A DNA stretch of 64,000 nt from Imbricaverruca yamaguchii (Eukaryota; Arthropoda; Thecostraca; Neoverrucidae). Each line of letters begins with the position of its first letter. Positions within the stretch are counted from its first letter, which is position 1. Below, piece by piece: positions 44,921 through 56,448 of the stretch. A model generated the notes under the pieces. That model worked only from the letters and a program-made list of their open reading frames with translations. It was not told where the DNA came from and made no database searches. Where the stretch lies: assembly GCA_034440575.1 (NCBI GenBank), contig JAOTOL010001074.1:1-64000 (forward strand). The letters run 5' to 3'. The translations under genes and the position numbers were made by a program.

Positions 44921-45345
44921 CCGCGGCAGCTCAGTTGGTACAGCGTCGGATTCTTGATCGCAAGGTTATTGGTTCGAATCCCACAGCTGACGGCGTGGGA
45001 ACCTGTTCTTCTTCTGGAATCGTGTTCGTACGTTGTCACTTCTGCACACTTCAACATACGTGGCGCCGTCTTGACCACTGGCTTTGACTCCACCCAACAA
45101 CTGGCTGGACGGTGTGGAAGGAACCTGCACACCAAGCGTTTCGATGGCATCTCCAAACCGAACACTGGCGAAACAACGATACCGAGTCGGCAAAAAATAA
45201 CCATACCACTCGTCAGGCAGTGACCGTCTCTGTAACTCTTCGTGTTTAGTACACATATCGGCACACATCTGGGTGTCACTTTAAGTGAGCTTTGCTGTGC
45301 ACTGGTCTCAACAGCCATACAATTACAACGAAACACCAAACAAGG
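44921..45345 (+). mobile_element. tRNA-derived SINE, long body
   Basis: The head has a clear box A (GGCAGCTCAGTTGG) and box B (GGTTCGAATCC) 30-40 bases apart, as in a tRNA-Lys/Arg-like sequence. It is followed by about 350 bases of unrelated body ending near ACAATTACAACGAAACACC. There is no closing acceptor stem at tRNA length, so it is not a tRNA gene. I did not find a target duplication, so the 3' limit is approximate. Confidence 0.65.
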
Positions 45346-46639
45346 ATAGGTGTCAAACCAAAGTCTGGTTTAAATCATCTGTGGTTTAGTTTTGACCCCT
45401 GGTGCGTTTGGCAACATATTTGCCAATACGCTTGAACCCAAAATCTTATGTAGACTAAGATTTCCTTGCGCAGTTTTCTTTGGCCACGAATAGCACTGTG
45501 CAAACTTCAACGCGATCTGATCAACATACTTTTGGTCTATTAAAAAAGTATGGATAGCTTAGACGATTGGTATCCCATCGATACGAAACACAAGTGTGAC
45601 ATTATACATCCGTCGGAAAGATTAAGGGCAATATTCCAGATAAAACATTTCATACACACGACCTCGTGACCAAGTGACCACTCGCAACCCCTAGCTGAGC
45701 AGACTTGAAAACAGCGGAAGTAAAAGAGAACAACATTGAGCTACAAAAGGACATAAATGCTTTCTGATCAATATCAGACATCGCGGACCGTTCTTCATCA
45801 CATCACGTAACTTCGCGGATTTTTGGAGGGGAAGCACACATGGACTTCGTGCAAATGTTCTGCCATTTGAAAACTGCCGGAGATGGAACGAAATCAAAAT
45901 ATGAGAGGAAAAGTGTTTGTGCTTACACAAAACAGTTCTCACTTTTAAATGAAAGACCGATAGTTTCACTTGAAAGTGTGACACCATTCCGGATAGCCGG
46001 TTATCGATACACCGTCCATAGGCTCCTGTGCTGTCGAACGACGAACTGTTCCTGAGAAGGGCCCGCGTGTATTGCATGCCATCAAACATGGCAAGCATGC
46101 CACTTTGCCTTATGTAATCAGGCATTTACATCTGCGTATTAAGTCTGGCGCAGTAGGACACCAACTCGAGCCGGTCCACATCTACTCGGTGCGTCTGAAC
46201 GCACCACCAGAATCGCCAGCAATCGTTGTCACTTCTAGTCGAAACCTTCCCAAAAGCTCATGGACATCGTCTATTTACCCTCGTGATGATGATTTTCGCC
46301 AACACGGTTTCTCCATGATGCACGCCATACTAGGGAATGTTATGCCTAAGACGTCCATGTTTGCCATCTCTGTGTGGGCGCACCATACCAGATGACGTCT
46401 CAGCGGCGATAGTGGCCAGACTGCCTGTATTTCACCAACACAAACTACGAGCACAGCGGGTTCCAAACACTCAGCAGGACAGACTTCCCAATGCCCTCGC
46501 TAACCACGCTACACCCGTCTGCAATGTCCACATGTGTAGAGTCGACGGCAGGTGTCGTGTGGGTTCTCCTATCACACACTGTGTCGCACCCTCATGTGTC
46601 AGATGTCGCGTGCCTAATCCCACCCCCGCGTCAGTAAAT
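45346..46639. other. Unassigned non-coding sequence
   Basis: Nothing was recognised. The 144-codon minus-strand frame at 45691-46125 has no recognisable domain. Confidence 0.4.
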
Positions 46640-47397
<758 letters not shown>

Positions 47398-49112
47398 TCA
47401 ACGCCCTTCTCTGGTGTGTGTTCTCATGTGTCCAACCAACCTGCTCCTGGCAGTGAATACCCGGCCACATGTCTCGCACTTGTAAGGTTTCTCTCCGGTG
47501 TGCGTTCTTACATGTGCAACCAAACTCGTCCTCACAAGAAACGTCCTGCCACAAGTATCACACCTGTAAGGTCTCTCCCCGGTGTGTGTTCTCATATGCG
47601 TCATCAAGTTGCATCTGACAGTGAACGCCCGGCCGCATGTCTCACACTTGTAAGGTTTCTCTCCGGTGTGCGTTCTTACATGTGTAACCAAATTCGTCTT
47701 CATAGGAAACGTTCTGCCGCATGTCTCGCATTTGTGAAGTTTTTCTCCGGTGTGTGTTCTGATATGGTAAACCAAAGAGCTCCTCGCAGTAAACGCCCGG
47801 CCGCATATCTCACAGCTGAATGGTTTTTCTTCGGTGTGTTTCGTCATATGTCCCACCAAACTGCGCTTGGTAGCAAACGCTCGACCACATAGCTCACAGC
47901 TGAATGGTTTTTCTCCAGTGTGTGTTCTCATATGTCCCACCAAATCGAGCTTGACAGCGAACGCCCGGCCACATAGCTCACATTCATGAGGTCTCTCTCC
48001 TGTGTGGACCTTCATGTGCTCAACCAAATTGCTCTTCTTAGCAAACATTTTGCCGCATGTCTCGCATTTGTAAGGTTTCTCTCCGGAGTGTATTCTGAAA
48101 TGCTTAACCAAAGTACTCTTCGCAGCAAACGACCGGCCGCATATCTCACAGCTGAATGGTTTTTCTCCGGTGTGTAATCTAATATGGTGAACCAAACCCA
48201 TCCTTTTCCTAAACGTACTCTCGCATATCTCACACTTGTGAGGTTTCTCTCCGGAGTGTGTTCTAACATGCATAACCAAAGTTTGCTTCAGAGCAAACGT
48301 CCGGCCGCATATCTCACAGCTGAATGACTTTTCTCCGGTGTGTGTTCTCATATGTCTCACCAAATAACGTTTGGCAACAAACGCCCAGCCACATAACTCA
48401 CATTTGTGAGGTCTCTCTACCGTGTGGACCTTCATGTGTTCAACCAAAGTGCCATTGTTAGCCCACGTCTTGCCGCATGTCTCACACTTGTGCGGTTTCT
48501 CTCCGGAGTGTGCTCTGAAATGCTTAACCAAAGCTTGCTTCCCAACAAACGCCCGGCCGCATATCTCACAGCTGAATGGGTTTTCTCCGGTGTGTGTTCT
48601 CACATGTCCAACCAAACTGCATTTGGTAGCAAACGCCCGACCACATAACTCACATTCGTGAGGTCTCCCTCCGGAGTGGTCTTCCATATGCTGAACCAAA
48701 TCGCACTTGGGAGCAATAGTGACGTCACATGCCTCACAGTCAAACATGTTTTTCCCGTTTCCGGTCATGATGCACGATGTCGAGTTCAACGTCCTGGCAA
48801 AGATTACCTGGTCTGGAGATCCGCCGCCGCCGCTACCGTCGCTGTACACCGTCGTACCCGTGTGGACCTTGTGGTGCTGAAGCAGCCACTTGTGATACTC
48901 GAACGAATTGCCACACACGTCACAGCGATACGAACTCGCTGCGGGTCGATTCCTCCGTTGTGGTTGTGAAGTGTCGCTGGCGCCCAGGAAGCACTGGCTG
49001 TTGTTGCTGTAGTTGACCCTGTTGATCCTGCATTGCGGTGTAATTCTCGACGTCGTTTCTGGACTTCGACGACTCCAGATCTTCCCAGAGTTGGACGTAC
49101 GCGCAGTGCCTC
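47398..49112 (-). CDS. C2H2 zinc-finger protein, terminal exon with 17 fingers
   Basis: Probably a nuclear DNA-binding protein, on family grounds. About 570 codons are open from a splice acceptor (TTTTTGGTTTCAG, AG at 49113-49114) to a stop at 47398. After about 55 residues of low-complexity leader come 17 tandem fingers of CX2CX12HX3H form, linked by THTGEKP/HSGEKP. The first two are divergent, the rest regular (for example FSCEICGRAF and HKCETCGKTF). The ATG at 49128 lies in the intron, so earlier exons are needed. They should lie at higher coordinates but were not found, and the LINE stack from 49190 sits in that intron. The first about 50 residues are uncertain because all three frames are open there. 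A paralogue with the same acceptor lies at 56450-57446. The last finger ends HTREGR and stop. This is the best-supported host gene in the window. Confidence 0.85.
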
Positions 49113-49189
49113 CTGAAACCAAAAACATTCATGTGTACATTGGAATATTGTATCCCTTGAGAAGGCATCAGATACACACGGCTGATTCA

Positions 49190-49622
49190 TTGATTACTTT
49201 GGCTTAGGGCGCATACACTACAACTGGTCATGTAGCGCCTATAACTCGCTTATTTCTCACCTTACCGTAGGCAGCATGAGGATTTTTGGAAGGGATAGAT
49301 TAGACGGACTGTGCAGTAGATGTATATCCACATTTCGATACATCAACCTGCTGAATTATCTCCGAATTGTCACTTAAAATATCACAGTTCGACAATTTGT
49401 GGACAATTGGAGACGAGGAAAGTTGCGTGGTGCATCAGTATCAGGGGTCAGACCTCAATCCGGCAAGGAGGTGCAGACGGGTCAAAATCATCGCAATAAG
49501 TCACCAAGTTGACCAAAAACCTGGGAAGCACTGGGAGGCTCCCGGTGAGTGGTGGGAGGTTGGGAACCTTTAACTTTACCTGCATATAACGCTGTGGGAT
49601 GCGTATTCACGTAGATCTTCCG
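49190..49622 (-). mobile_element. I-type LINE fragment A, 3' part
   Basis: Read on the minus strand it begins RKIYVNTHPTALYAGKVKGS, in the style of the C-terminal part of I-LINE ORF1. It then decays and ends in the family's 3' tail (GCGCTACATGACC...GCGCCC) near 49195. Its start CGGAAGATCTAC is the first copy of a 12-bp duplication whose second copy is at 56251-56262, where the upstream half of fragment A resumes. Reverse transcriptase is absent, so A was internally deleted or chimeric before B inserted. Confidence 0.6.
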
Positions 49623-49796
49623 TTAGTTAGTTATTACGGCTTTAGGGCGCATCGACTACATTGGTCATGTAGCGCCCATAACAATACAACTTACGTACTC
49701 GTCGATATATCACACATCCTAGCTAGTTAAGCTTGCATAATAATAGTCGACACAACGAATCGTACATAAAATAAAATATGGCAACATTCAACATTT

Positions 49797-50526
49797 TCAA
49801 CTTGGTGCATATATTACTGAAGATGATATTTCAGCGAGGTAGTCAAATAGTCGCCCTGATCGAACAATATCCGGGTCGTTGCCTGAAACCTCGCTGAGTG
49901 ACAAAGACTGAGCACCTCCAAAGTGACGTTTACGCTCCTCCTCGTAGCCGGGACAGGACAGCAAGACATGCCGCACAGATAAGCGGGCGTGACATCTGGT
50001 GCAGCATGGCACATCATCACCAGTTAGGAGGCAAGAGTGAGTGGCATATGTATGTCCAATTCTCAAGCGACATAGTGCCACCTCATCTCCCCTGATCCTA
50101 CGCGAGCACGAACTCCATTTACCGAGGAGATTCTTGATCGCCTTCAACTTGTTGTCGGGTATTGCGTTCCACGAGCCCTGCCACTTTGTGAGCATAAAGT
50201 CGGAAATGGTTCGGAAGTGGGCACGGGCAGGGAGTGGTAGAGTTCGTGAGGATGGAGCTTCCGACGCGCGTTGTGCAGCAGCATCAGCTAGGTCATTTCC
50301 TGGAATGCCCACGTGACTCTGGATCCAACATACCACCAGTTTTACCTGTCTGGTACACACTGGTGAGACGAGTTAAGACGTCCCGTAAAATGTGGTTTGA
50401 CGGACTGTGTGTCCTCAAAGCTAAAAGGCTACTTAAATAATTCGTGAAAATAATGTGGAGTAGATGATCTGATACTTCGATGAAACAGATAGCTTTCAGA
50501 ATGGCAATAAGCTCGGAAGAATACAC
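49797..50526 (-). pseudogene. LINE B RNase H, C-terminal half, and CCHC segment
   Basis: Two overlapping frames (50293-50526 and 49797-50360) hold SSELIAILKAI (catalytic Glu), TNYLSSLLAL (normally Thr-Asp-Ser, here Asn, near 50440), SHVGIPGNDLADAAA (last catalytic Asp) and a terminal CCTRC...H...C segment. The first half of the domain, with TYTDGSRTETGVG, is on the other side of the CR1 at about 52870-52960. The presence of RNase H places this LINE in the I group. Confidence 0.82.
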
Positions 50527-50534
50527 AGAAGCAT
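50527..50534. repeat. CR1 target-site duplication, left copy
   Basis: AGAAGCAT, identical to 52850-52857. Removing one copy and the CR1 rejoins the RNase H reading frame of LINE B. Confidence 0.85.
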
Positions 50535-52849
50535 AAAGACATAAAAGACATAAAGACTTAAAAGATTAGTGCAACTATGAGCCACAAGGGCCCTTCTTGG
50601 TTGCACTCTGTACACTGAACCAGTTGCCCACCAAATCTGTCAATCAGCCCTCCCTGTAATACTGAAAAGCAAGCCCTCTATTCTTATAATGATTGCCTAT
50701 GCTGTTTCTAAAGATGTTCAATGTGCTGCTACTGACGATGTTTTCTGGCAGCTGGTTCCAGTGTTCCACTACCCTGTTGGTGAAGAAAGTTTGCCTTAAC
50801 CTTGTTCTGCTGTGGTTAACTTTAATTTTGAATTTATGACCTCTAATTGCACCATTTCTGTTAAATTCAAACATTTCCCCAAGGTATCCCCTCTCCAGAC
50901 CATTGACAAATTTAAAAACCTCGATGAGATCTCCTCTCAGCCTTCTATATCTAAGTGAAAACATATTCAATTTCTTCAATCTTTCCTCATATGCCAGGTT
51001 GCTTATGCCATTAACCATTTTTGTAGCCCTCTTTTGTACTCTCTCTAAAAGCCAACAATCTTTTTCATAGCTACGAGACCAAGCTTGGATGCAGTATTCC
51101 AAATGTGGCCTGACGTATGCACAGGCCACATTTCTGATCACTTCCTCACTTCTGTATGATACATTCCTATTTATTGCCCGAGCATTCTCAGTGCCTTCTT
51201 CCTGGCTTCCTTGGTCTGTTCTGATGCCCCCAGTTTTGTGTTTAGAACAATACCTAAATCCTTCTCCTGTTGAGTCACTGATAGCCCTTGGCCACCCATC
51301 AAGTATGGAACCTTCATATGCTGCTTACCTACATGCATGATTTTGCACTTATCAAAGTTAAATTTCATTTGCCATTCTTCGGACCACTTCACAAGTTCGT
51401 CTAAGTCTTTTTGCAGCGAGATATGCTCATCCTGACCTGTTATTGCCCTAAAGACCTTCAAATCATCCGCAAATTTCAAAACTTTACTGCTAAGGCCACT
51501 TTCAATGTTATTTACAAATATAATGAACAGTAATGGCCCTAGTACTGACCCCTGGGGGACTCCACTAAGAACATTTTGCCATGATGACTTTGTACCATTT
51601 AGCATCACTCTTTGCTGTCTGTCTGAAAGCCACAGTTCTATCCATTTTAAGATGCTACCTGCAATACCATGGGACTGAAGCTGTATCATTAACCGTTTAT
51701 GGGGTACCTTGTCAAAGGCCTTACTAAAGTCAAGATATGCTACATCAACCTGATTTCCCTGATCAAATTGTTCTGTGGCGAAGTTCAAAAAGTGCAAGAG
51801 GTTTGTGAGACACGATCGTCCTATTCTAAACCCATGTTGAGTATCTTGAATCAATCTGCTACCTTCCAGATAACTAACTATTCTATCCTTGATAATTGAT
51901 TCGAGTACCTTGCAGACTAGTGATGTGAGACTGATTGGCCTATAGTTTTCAACTTTCCCTCTTTCTCCTTTCTTGAAAATAGGAACTACATTTGCCCTTT
52001 TCCAATCGGTTGGAATTTCATTATGTGAAACTGATCTACAAAATATTATACTAAGTGGAAATGCCAGTTCCTTTTCAGTTTCCCGCAACACCCTAGCATA
52101 AATTTCATCATGTCCTGCTGCCTTATTTGGCTTTATTTTCCTGATATGATTGTAACCAACATCACTATCAATGAAATCAACATCATTTGTCAGATCCCAT
52201 GTCACCGAACTATGGTGTACGGTCGGCAGATTGGTCATATCTTCCAATGTAAACACTGATTTGAACTGCTTGCTCAGCTCCTCAACCATCTCACTATCCT
52301 CACCCAATGTAGTCCCGTTTACTTCCAGTGGACCAATTGTGCTAGAAACTTTACTCAGCTGGTAGAAGCTAAAGAACTTTTTACTGTCCCCATTACAGTT
52401 TCTAGCTAAATCCAGTTCTTTTGCTCGCTTTGCTGCTCTGGTTTTTTGCTTCACAGTGTCTCTAGCTTTTCGAAACGCCTTTAGATTAACGACATTTGAG
52501 GCTTCTTTAAAAACTCTAAATGCAGTTTTCTTAGCCTTAATTGCTGTTATCACGTCTGGTGTAAGCCATGCTGGCTTTCCTACCCTTCTTTTGCGTCTTT
52601 GCTTTTGGGGGACATGTCTAATCCGAGTTTCCTTCAAGTAAGATTTGAACTTTTCCCACATTTCACAGGCATTTAAATTGGAGAATTCTTCTTCCCATCT
52701 GATGGCACTTAAAGCGGCTCTCATGCCGTTAAAGTCTGCTCTGTTGAAATTTGGAACCTTTACCAAATTATCCTTGATAATTTCCCCTACATGTGCCTTG
52801 AATCTAACTATGTTATGGTCACTTTTTCCCAGAGTTTCGCCTACAGTCA
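50535..52849 (-). mobile_element. CR1-type LINE, 5'-truncated, near-intact ORF2
   Basis: A 2315-bp insertion with 8-bp target duplications. On the minus strand it starts at the last endonuclease motif (SDHNIV) and runs through reverse transcriptase and the C-terminal domain. It ends in a short tandem repeat (CTTTATGT units, 50531-50560), the known 3' signature of CR1/L2 elements. There is no RNase H, in keeping with CR1. It interrupts LINE B and is better preserved than its host element. Confidence 0.9.
50644..51141 (-). pseudogene. CR1 ORF2 C-terminal domain
   Basis: 165 codons with ACAYVRPHLEYCIQAWS, RVQKRATKMV, RYRRLRGDLIEVFK and NRVVEHWNQLPENIV, the characteristic C-terminal region of CR1-group LINEs. 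It is in a different frame from the upstream part because of one indel near 51175. Confidence 0.9.
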
Positions 52850-52850
52850 A
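51171..52850 (-). pseudogene. CR1 ORF2: endonuclease end and reverse transcriptase
   Basis: The open frame is 559 codons; its first ATG overlaps the truncation point. Motifs in order: SDH (residues 10-12), ANVVPIFKKGERG with NYRPISLTS (about 286-310), HGFRIGRSC, YLDFSKAFDKVPH (about 372-384), SGVPQGSVLGP (429-439), FADD (460-463, intact). The frame ends in ALRMLGQ and a stop near 51171, where a one-base shift connects to the C-terminal frame. Most of the endonuclease is absent, so this copy cannot move on its own. Confidence 0.9.
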
Positions 52851-53143
52851 GAAGCATGTGCTGGAAGGGAAAAGCTTCTCACCACAGTACCTGTAATAAA
52901 AGCGCTGCCTACGCCGGTCTCAGTTCTGGATCCATCGGTGTATGTTGGAACAAATCCAGTGTAACACTCAATGTGCTCCATGGCAATTGCTCTGAATTCA
53001 TGTGGTGTAATATCGGATTTCTTTGTGTAGGCGACGGATGTGTCGACTTCCGGTGTGATCAGTTCCCAGGGAGGCGTTCAAATGTGCTCAGTCCGTCGAA
53101 CACCCTGGAGCCGGACACCGTTCTCAGAAAAGTCGTTTCATCC

Positions 53144-54382
53144 TCACTCCGTAGGTTCGTTTGAGAACAGTGTTACCATCCGGTGGGAAAATACATGGGG
53201 GTATGCAGGGTGGTCCGGATATTGCCGTAGCCTGCAAGCATATCGCATGCCAAGCTGTTCACGCCGCAGAGAGAGTGGAAGCTCGTGAACTTCCGCAAGG
53301 AGACTCCCCGTTGGAGAGGTACGAAATGCTCCCGTGATGATACGAAGGGCAGAGTGGTGGACTGCATCTAATGTGCGTTTATTCATCAAACAAACTCCGC
53401 CATAAATAAAACACGCGTAGTCGAGCTTTGATCGAACAAGTGATCGGTATAACAGAAGCAGCGATGAGCGGTCTGCTCCATAGGTCGCACGAGTCACACA
53501 TTTTAAGATATTCAAAGTAGTTGCACACCTAGCTCGTAGCGTTTTAAGATGTTGTCGGTATGTCAAGCATGAATCAAATTCCACCCCCAGAAATCTCACT
53601 ACCGGTTGCGCCGGTATCACCTGTTCGTACAGCATGATTTTCGTGTTGGGACATACACGGCGGCGACAGAAGTGTATTGCAACAGTCTTCGCTGTAGAGA
53701 AGCGGAACCCATTCATGTTCCCCCATTTCTCCAAACACCTGACTGCTAACTGTAGCTGTCGCTCCATCGGCGATATACGTGAGGCGGATGACCATATGGC
53801 GAAATCATTAACATACAAAGATTGCCCAACGGACGCAGGAAGCGAGTCCCCAATGTCATTGATCATTACCCCGAAAAGGGTCACAGTTAAGATACTCCCC
53901 TGTGGAACTCCGTTCTCTTGGGTAAACCAATCAGACAGGCAGTTGCCGACTCGTACACGAAAACAGCGATGTGCTATGAAGTTTTGTACAAAGGTGCCAA
54001 GTTGTCCTCGGATTCTATGTTTGTAGATATTCATTAGGATTCCCCTGCGCCACGTGGTGTCATAGGCCCTTTCGATGTCAAAGCACATAGCGCCTAGATG
54101 TCGCTTCCTCTTAAAAGCGAGGCGTACTTCGGTGTCCAGTGTTAAAATATGGTCAACGGTACTCCTGTTTTTGCGAAACCCGCACTGCGTATTTGCGAGG
54201 ATGTCATGTTTTTCTAAAAACCAGGAGAGGCGTCCATTCACGAGTTTCTCAATAAGCTTACCTAATGCAGACGACAGAGATATTGGGCGATAATCTAGCG
54301 GATCCCGCCGCGTTTCCCATATTTCAAGAGTGGGACAACAGTAGCTTGGCTCCACGATGGAGGGTACTCGCCATTCGTCCAT
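53144..54382 (-). pseudogene. LINE B reverse transcriptase
   Basis: A 412-codon frame with the palm-domain order of I/Jockey-group LINEs: DYRPISLSSALGK, CGFRKNRST, FDIERAYDTTW, NGVPQGSILT. The catalytic YADD box reads YVND (about residues 190-193), so a metal-binding Asp is replaced by Asn and the enzyme should be inactive. The 3' part (RSKLDYACFIYGG, HHSALRIITGAFRTSP) leads into the RNase H region. Overlapping open frames on the plus strand are shadows. Confidence 0.85.
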
Positions 54383-55572
54383 ATGTGGTTAAAAGTACGC
54401 AAAAGCTCCGCGACCACAGAGGCAGGCAGGTGCTTCAGCAGCTCATTGTGCACTTGATCAGGTCCTTCGGCAACACTACGCAGCGAGTTAATCGCTGATT
54501 CCATCTCAGCCTGGGTAAAACAGATGTTGTACGATAGGTGCTCGGGAGTGGAGAAGTCCATCGAAGTTGATTCACAGCGGTCTTTATAACGCATAAATTG
54601 TGCGTCTCCGTTGCCGGCGCGGTTAATGTCTGCCAGCTCACGTCCAATCTCGTTGGCCCCATCAATCGGGCGAAGGACCTCACGGCTACCGACGGTCAAC
54701 GTGGGAAGCGGGCCTGCACTGAATCGTCCAGAGATACGCTTGATGCGAGACCAAATTAATGAGGCTGGCGAAGATCGATTGAGTGAACCAACATACTCAA
54801 GCCACGAAACACGCTTGGCTTCCCGCATAGTGCGCCGGGCGAGGGCCCGAGCACGCCTAAACTGTATTAAGTTGACAGTGGTGCTGTTACGATTGAAGGC
54901 ACGAAACGCACGTCTTCGAGCACGAATAGCGTCACGGCAATCTTCCGTCCACCACGGCACAGGGGTACGTCTAGGAAATCCAGAGGTCCTGGGAATACTT
55001 GAGGTGGCGCATTCCAAGAGAAGTGCAGTGAATTCGGTCACTGGTAGTGGCGGAAACCTTGGTTCGGAGCGGAAAGCAGCTTGAGCTTTCTCTTGAAATC
55101 TACTCCAGTCCGCTTTTTTAAAATTCCACCGCTGCGGGCGCGGGCCTAAAACTGAGCCGTCCAGATAACTTAACCAGATTGGGAAGTGGTCGCTCTCCAG
55201 TGGATCGGAGTCCACCGTCCACTCGAGGCACTCAGTTAGCTGCGGGCTGGCCAGGCTGAGGTCCAAGGTGGAAGTTGTTCCCAAGGGCGTGGAAAAGTGT
55301 GTTCGTGTTCCCGTATTAATAATGCTGAGCATTTCGTTAAGGATTAAAGATTTCAGGTGGCGACCAAGGGTGTTGATATCGTCGCATCCCCATAACGTGT
55401 GGTGAGCGTTAAAATCGCCCAAAAGTAAGATCGGTCGAGGAAGTTCAGACATCAAGTTGGCGAGTTCCATGGTGGGGAACACATTCCCTGTAGGCAGATA
55501 TACGGAGCACACTGTAATGAGTCTGCGCCCAAAAAGCACACGACCGGCAACCGCCTGGAGTGTAGTAAGCAA
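54295..55572 (-). pseudogene. LINE B endonuclease and N-terminal RT region
   Basis: This 425-codon frame of the I-type LINE carries the apurinic-like endonuclease that nicks target DNA. LLLGDFNAHHTLWG (about residues 49-62) and SDPLESDHFPIW (about 121-132) are its Asn/His and Ser-Asp-His catalytic motifs. The start of the domain (CLQETKLSPNN, QWNC-like) lies upstream at 55690-55750. It is out of frame because of a tandem duplication of GGAGTGTAGTAAGCA at about 55565-55605. The frame ends in KYGKRGGIR at a one-base shift, from which the reverse transcriptase continues. Confidence 0.8.
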
Positions 55573-55749
55573 GGTTAATGGAGTGTAGTAAGCATGGGGA
55601 CGCTATTATGTACCGCCAGTAGCATTCCACCATGTACCACAGCATCAGTCCCCACATCCTTCCGACATATGGAGTAACCACTCAACGACACCATATTGTT
55701 AGGCGAAAGCTTGGTCTCCTGGAGACATACCGCCACAGGGCAGTGCCGG

Positions 55750-55905
55750 TTTAAGACCAGCTGGAGGTTTTTTTATATTTTTTTTTTTTTCTATTTATTT
55801 TTTATTTATTTTATTTCCAATTATATCAGGACCACCCCCCTTTTTAAAAGGGGGAAAGAAAAAAAAAAAAAAAAAAATGGGGGAGGAAAAAAAAAAGAGG
55901 AGTGG
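55750..55905. repeat. Poly-T/poly-A low-complexity block in LINE B
   Basis: A T-rich run (55767-55815) is followed by runs of C, G and A (55835-55900). It separates the ORF1-like and endonuclease parts of LINE B. Homopolymers of this length are prone to assembly error. Confidence 0.8.
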
Positions 55906-56250
55906 TGTTGGTCCCCCGTCACAACTAGCACCGTGCGACGGGGGACCTCAACCTCCAGGACTCCGTCAACCCCGGGGGACGGGCCGAGGGGGCACGGCTA
56001 CCCCGATAAAACTGAGCTGGTGGGCAGGACCGGGGAAGTTGCCCTGCCTGCTCATAGTAGGGATAGTTAAGTGTTACATGGCCAGGTGAGGGACATGGAT
56101 GTTGGGATGAGATGGGCATTGGAATGGGAGCGTATGGATGGAAGGACGAGTGAGGCACTCCTGGTCTCACCCCTCGCCGGTATGATGGTCGCCGGATCAT
56201 TGGGACACTCAATCCCCACCGCGTAAAGGTGGTGCCTCATCTGGGGGGAT

Positions 56251-56448
56251 GTAGATCTTCCGTGCTTGTCGATACGATACCTCCTTGGAGCGTTTTAGTG
56301 CAATAATGTCTGTCCTTAACATGAACTGGGCAGGTTCTGTCGAAGACAGTGTGTGTGGGGGGGGGGTGTCCCTGGCCGCAATTTAAACGCCACAGCTCTT
56401 CCGAGTCGCACCTTTTGGCCGGTGCCTGTTGATGCTCCACATCTGCAC
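56251..56448 (-). mobile_element. I-type LINE fragment A, 5' part (ORF1)
   Basis: The minus strand shows CGQGHPP (CCHC-like), STEPAQFMLRTDIIALKRSK and SYRQARKIY, the zinc-knuckle end of I-LINE ORF1, with one or two frameshifts. It joins the last finger of the zinc-finger pseudogene at about 56445, so its 5' end is truncated there. Its continuation lies at 49190-49622, beyond LINE B. Confidence 0.65.

Larger units (their letters stand above)
49623..56250 (-). mobile_element. I-type LINE B, 5'-truncated, interrupted by CR1
   Basis: The order on the minus strand is the ORF1 C-terminus (Pro-rich, about 56212-55925), endonuclease (55681-54295), reverse transcriptase (54382-53144), RNase H (53000-52870 and 50526-50290, split by the CR1), a CCHC segment and a 3' tail with TAACTAACTAA at 49623-49635. 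The flanking 12-bp duplication GTAGATCTTCCG (49611-49622 and 56251-56262) fits target-primed insertion. The element is dead: frameshifts, a 23-base tandem duplication at about 55565-55605, and catalytic changes listed with the domains. Confidence 0.82.

Noticed and set aside
44921..45000. Functional tRNA gene
   Set aside because: Box A and box B are good, but the acceptor stem does not close and a long SINE body follows.
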